From the NCBI GenBank assembly GCA_031266855.1, contig JAISAF010000257.1:1-6811 (forward strand): a stretch of DNA of 6,811 nt, read 5' to 3'. A program made the position numbers and the translations under genes. Below the pieces are notes generated by a model. The model ran no database searches. It saw only the letters and a list, made by a program, of their open reading frames with translations, and was not told where the DNA came from. Shown here one piece after another: positions 5,855 to 6,811 of the stretch (its first letter is position 1; each line of letters starts with the position of its first letter). This stretch comes from Spirochaetales bacterium (lineage in GTDB: Bacteria > Spirochaetota > Spirochaetia > DTKZ01).

Positions 5855-6811
5855 TTACTCCAGGGCCGCCCGGCGGGATTTCAGGAGAAGGACAAGAAAC
5901 ACCGGAGCGCCGACCGCGGCGGTAACAACGCCTATGGGCAGTTCCACCGGGGCGATAACCGTACGCGCGGCTGTGTCCGCCAGAAGCAGGAAAAAAGCTC
6001 CTCCCAGAGTTGCCAGCGGAATAAGGCGTTTGTGGTTGGCGCCGAAAATAAGCCGCAGACCATGGGGAACCACAAGGCCGACAAAGCCGATAATGCCCGC
6101 GTAGGCGACGGAGAGCGCGGTAATAAGCGCTGTTATAATAAGCAGGATTTTTTTGACGCGTTCCACGTTCATGCCAAGACACTGGGCTTCCTCCTCGCCT
6201 GTTAAGAGAAGGTTCAGTTCCCGCGCCAGGAGATTGAGTACCAGCGTTCCCGCCAGCATGGGCAGGGCCATGATGCGCAGCTCTGCCCAGCTTATATTGC
6301 CCAGGCTGCCCATAAGCCAGATAAGAACGGAAAAACCCGCCTCCCCGGCTGAATATAAAAAGAAAGAACCAAGCGCGCCGTAGAGGGAGGAGATGCCTAT
6401 GCCGAAAAGCAGGAGCAGCGTTGTGGAAGAGCCGCGGCCCTGCCGGGAAAGGCGGTAGAGAAAAAACGCCGTCGCGAGGGACAGAAGAAAAGCGGTAAGC
6501 CCGTACCAGCTTGCGGGCAGGTTCAGAAAAAAAGCGAGGATAGCGCCCAGGGACGCGCTGGAGGATATGCCAATGATGTAGGGATCCGCCATAGGGTTAC
6601 GGTAAAGCGCCTGCATCGCTGTCCCCGAAGCGGAGAGAACCGCTCCGGTAAGGAGGGCCGCGATAATCCGCGGCAGGCGCAGGTTTTCGATAATAAGGCG
6701 GGTTGTTTCGGGCACGCTTTCAGAGGACAGGCCAAAACGGCTGGCGAATATGCTTAGGATTTCCCAGGGGCTGATACGAACCGAACCGAGTCCCAGAGTC
6801 CACAGGGAAAG
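5855..6811 (-). CDS. FecCD-family ABC transporter permease (N-terminus cut off)
   Basis: This is the membrane permease of an iron-siderophore, haem or B12 importer. 318 residues are visible, and the frame stays open to the right edge, so the true start is outside; the family is usually about 330-350 residues. Visible hallmarks are ISPWEIL near residue 13-19, RLPR (45-48) followed by the small-residue helix, and NPMADPYIIGISSSASLGA (72-90). The coupling stretch EEEAQCLGM lies near 206-214, GFVGLVVPH at 242-250, and ELPIGVVTAAVGAPVF at 290-305. Multiple hydrophobic segments alternate with short polar loops. A GTG at 6715 could be mistaken for a start, but 32 family-like residues precede it in frame. 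Its partner ATPase follows after the insertion at 5676-5852. A periplasmic binding protein is not in view and may lie upstream. Confidence 0.93.
   Translation of the reverse strand, partial: LSLWTLGLGSVRISPWEILSIFASRFGLSSESVPETTRLIIENLRLPRIIAALLTGAVLSASGTAMQALYRNPMADPYIIGISSSASLGAILAFFLNLPASWYGLTAFLLSLATAFFLYRLSRQGRGSSTTLLLLFGIGISSLYGALGSFFLYSAGEAGFSVLIWLMGSLGNISWAELRIMALPMLAGTLVLNLLARELNLLLTGEEEAQCLGMNVERVKKILLIITALITALSVAYAGIIGFVGLVVPHGLRLIFGANHKRLIPLATLGGAFFLLLADTAARTVIAPVELPIGVVTAAVGAPVFLVLLLKSRRAALE

Noticed and set aside
5637..6205. Plus-strand frames across the insertion and the permease gene
   Set aside because: They read repeat B boxes and the complement of the permease; no family resemblance or ribosome site.

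Overview
The window looks like a stretch of chromosome from an anaerobic, host- or gut-associated bacterium. My best guess is a treponeme-like spirochaete. This rests on the oxygen-independent haem-degradation gene, the style of the short protein start at the left edge, and the many palindromic intergenic repeats. No marker gene settles the taxonomy. All supported protein genes lie on the minus strand, so the window reads from right to left.

Right half (6811 to 3160, minus strand): a compact iron/haem acquisition operon. A FecCD-family membrane permease (cut by the right edge) is followed by its FecE/BtuD-type ATPase. Overlapping the ATPase by 10 bp comes a HutW/ChuW-type radical SAM protein fused at its C-terminus to a DUF454 (YbaN-like) membrane domain. 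The inferred logic is import of haem (or another tetrapyrrole or iron chelate) by the ABC transporter, then anaerobic opening of the porphyrin to free iron. Between permease and ATPase sits a roughly 177-bp insertion with imperfect terminal inverted repeats and a 10-bp target duplication. Removing it restores a normal 13-nt operon spacing.

Middle: a 365-bp gene-free spacer (2795-3159) holds two repeat families. Left of it lies a TRAP-transporter fused 4TM/12TM permease (908-2794). No substrate-binding protein is visible beside it.

Left: about 820 bp without a protein gene (85-907) is full of hairpins and repeats. At the far left is the first 28 codons of an unidentified minus-strand gene with a good sigma70-type promoter.

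Three repeat themes stand out. Repeat A (about 178 bp, three consecutive hairpins) occurs twice in inverted orientation on either side of the TRAP gene. Repeat B (two AGCGGAAAGCC boxes exactly 45 bp apart around a covarying hairpin, then a second T/A-bounded palindrome) occurs three times. G/C strand skew changes sign across the spacer between the TRAP gene and the haem operon although the genes point the same way. That fits a past inversion, or separate origins, for the TRAP segment.
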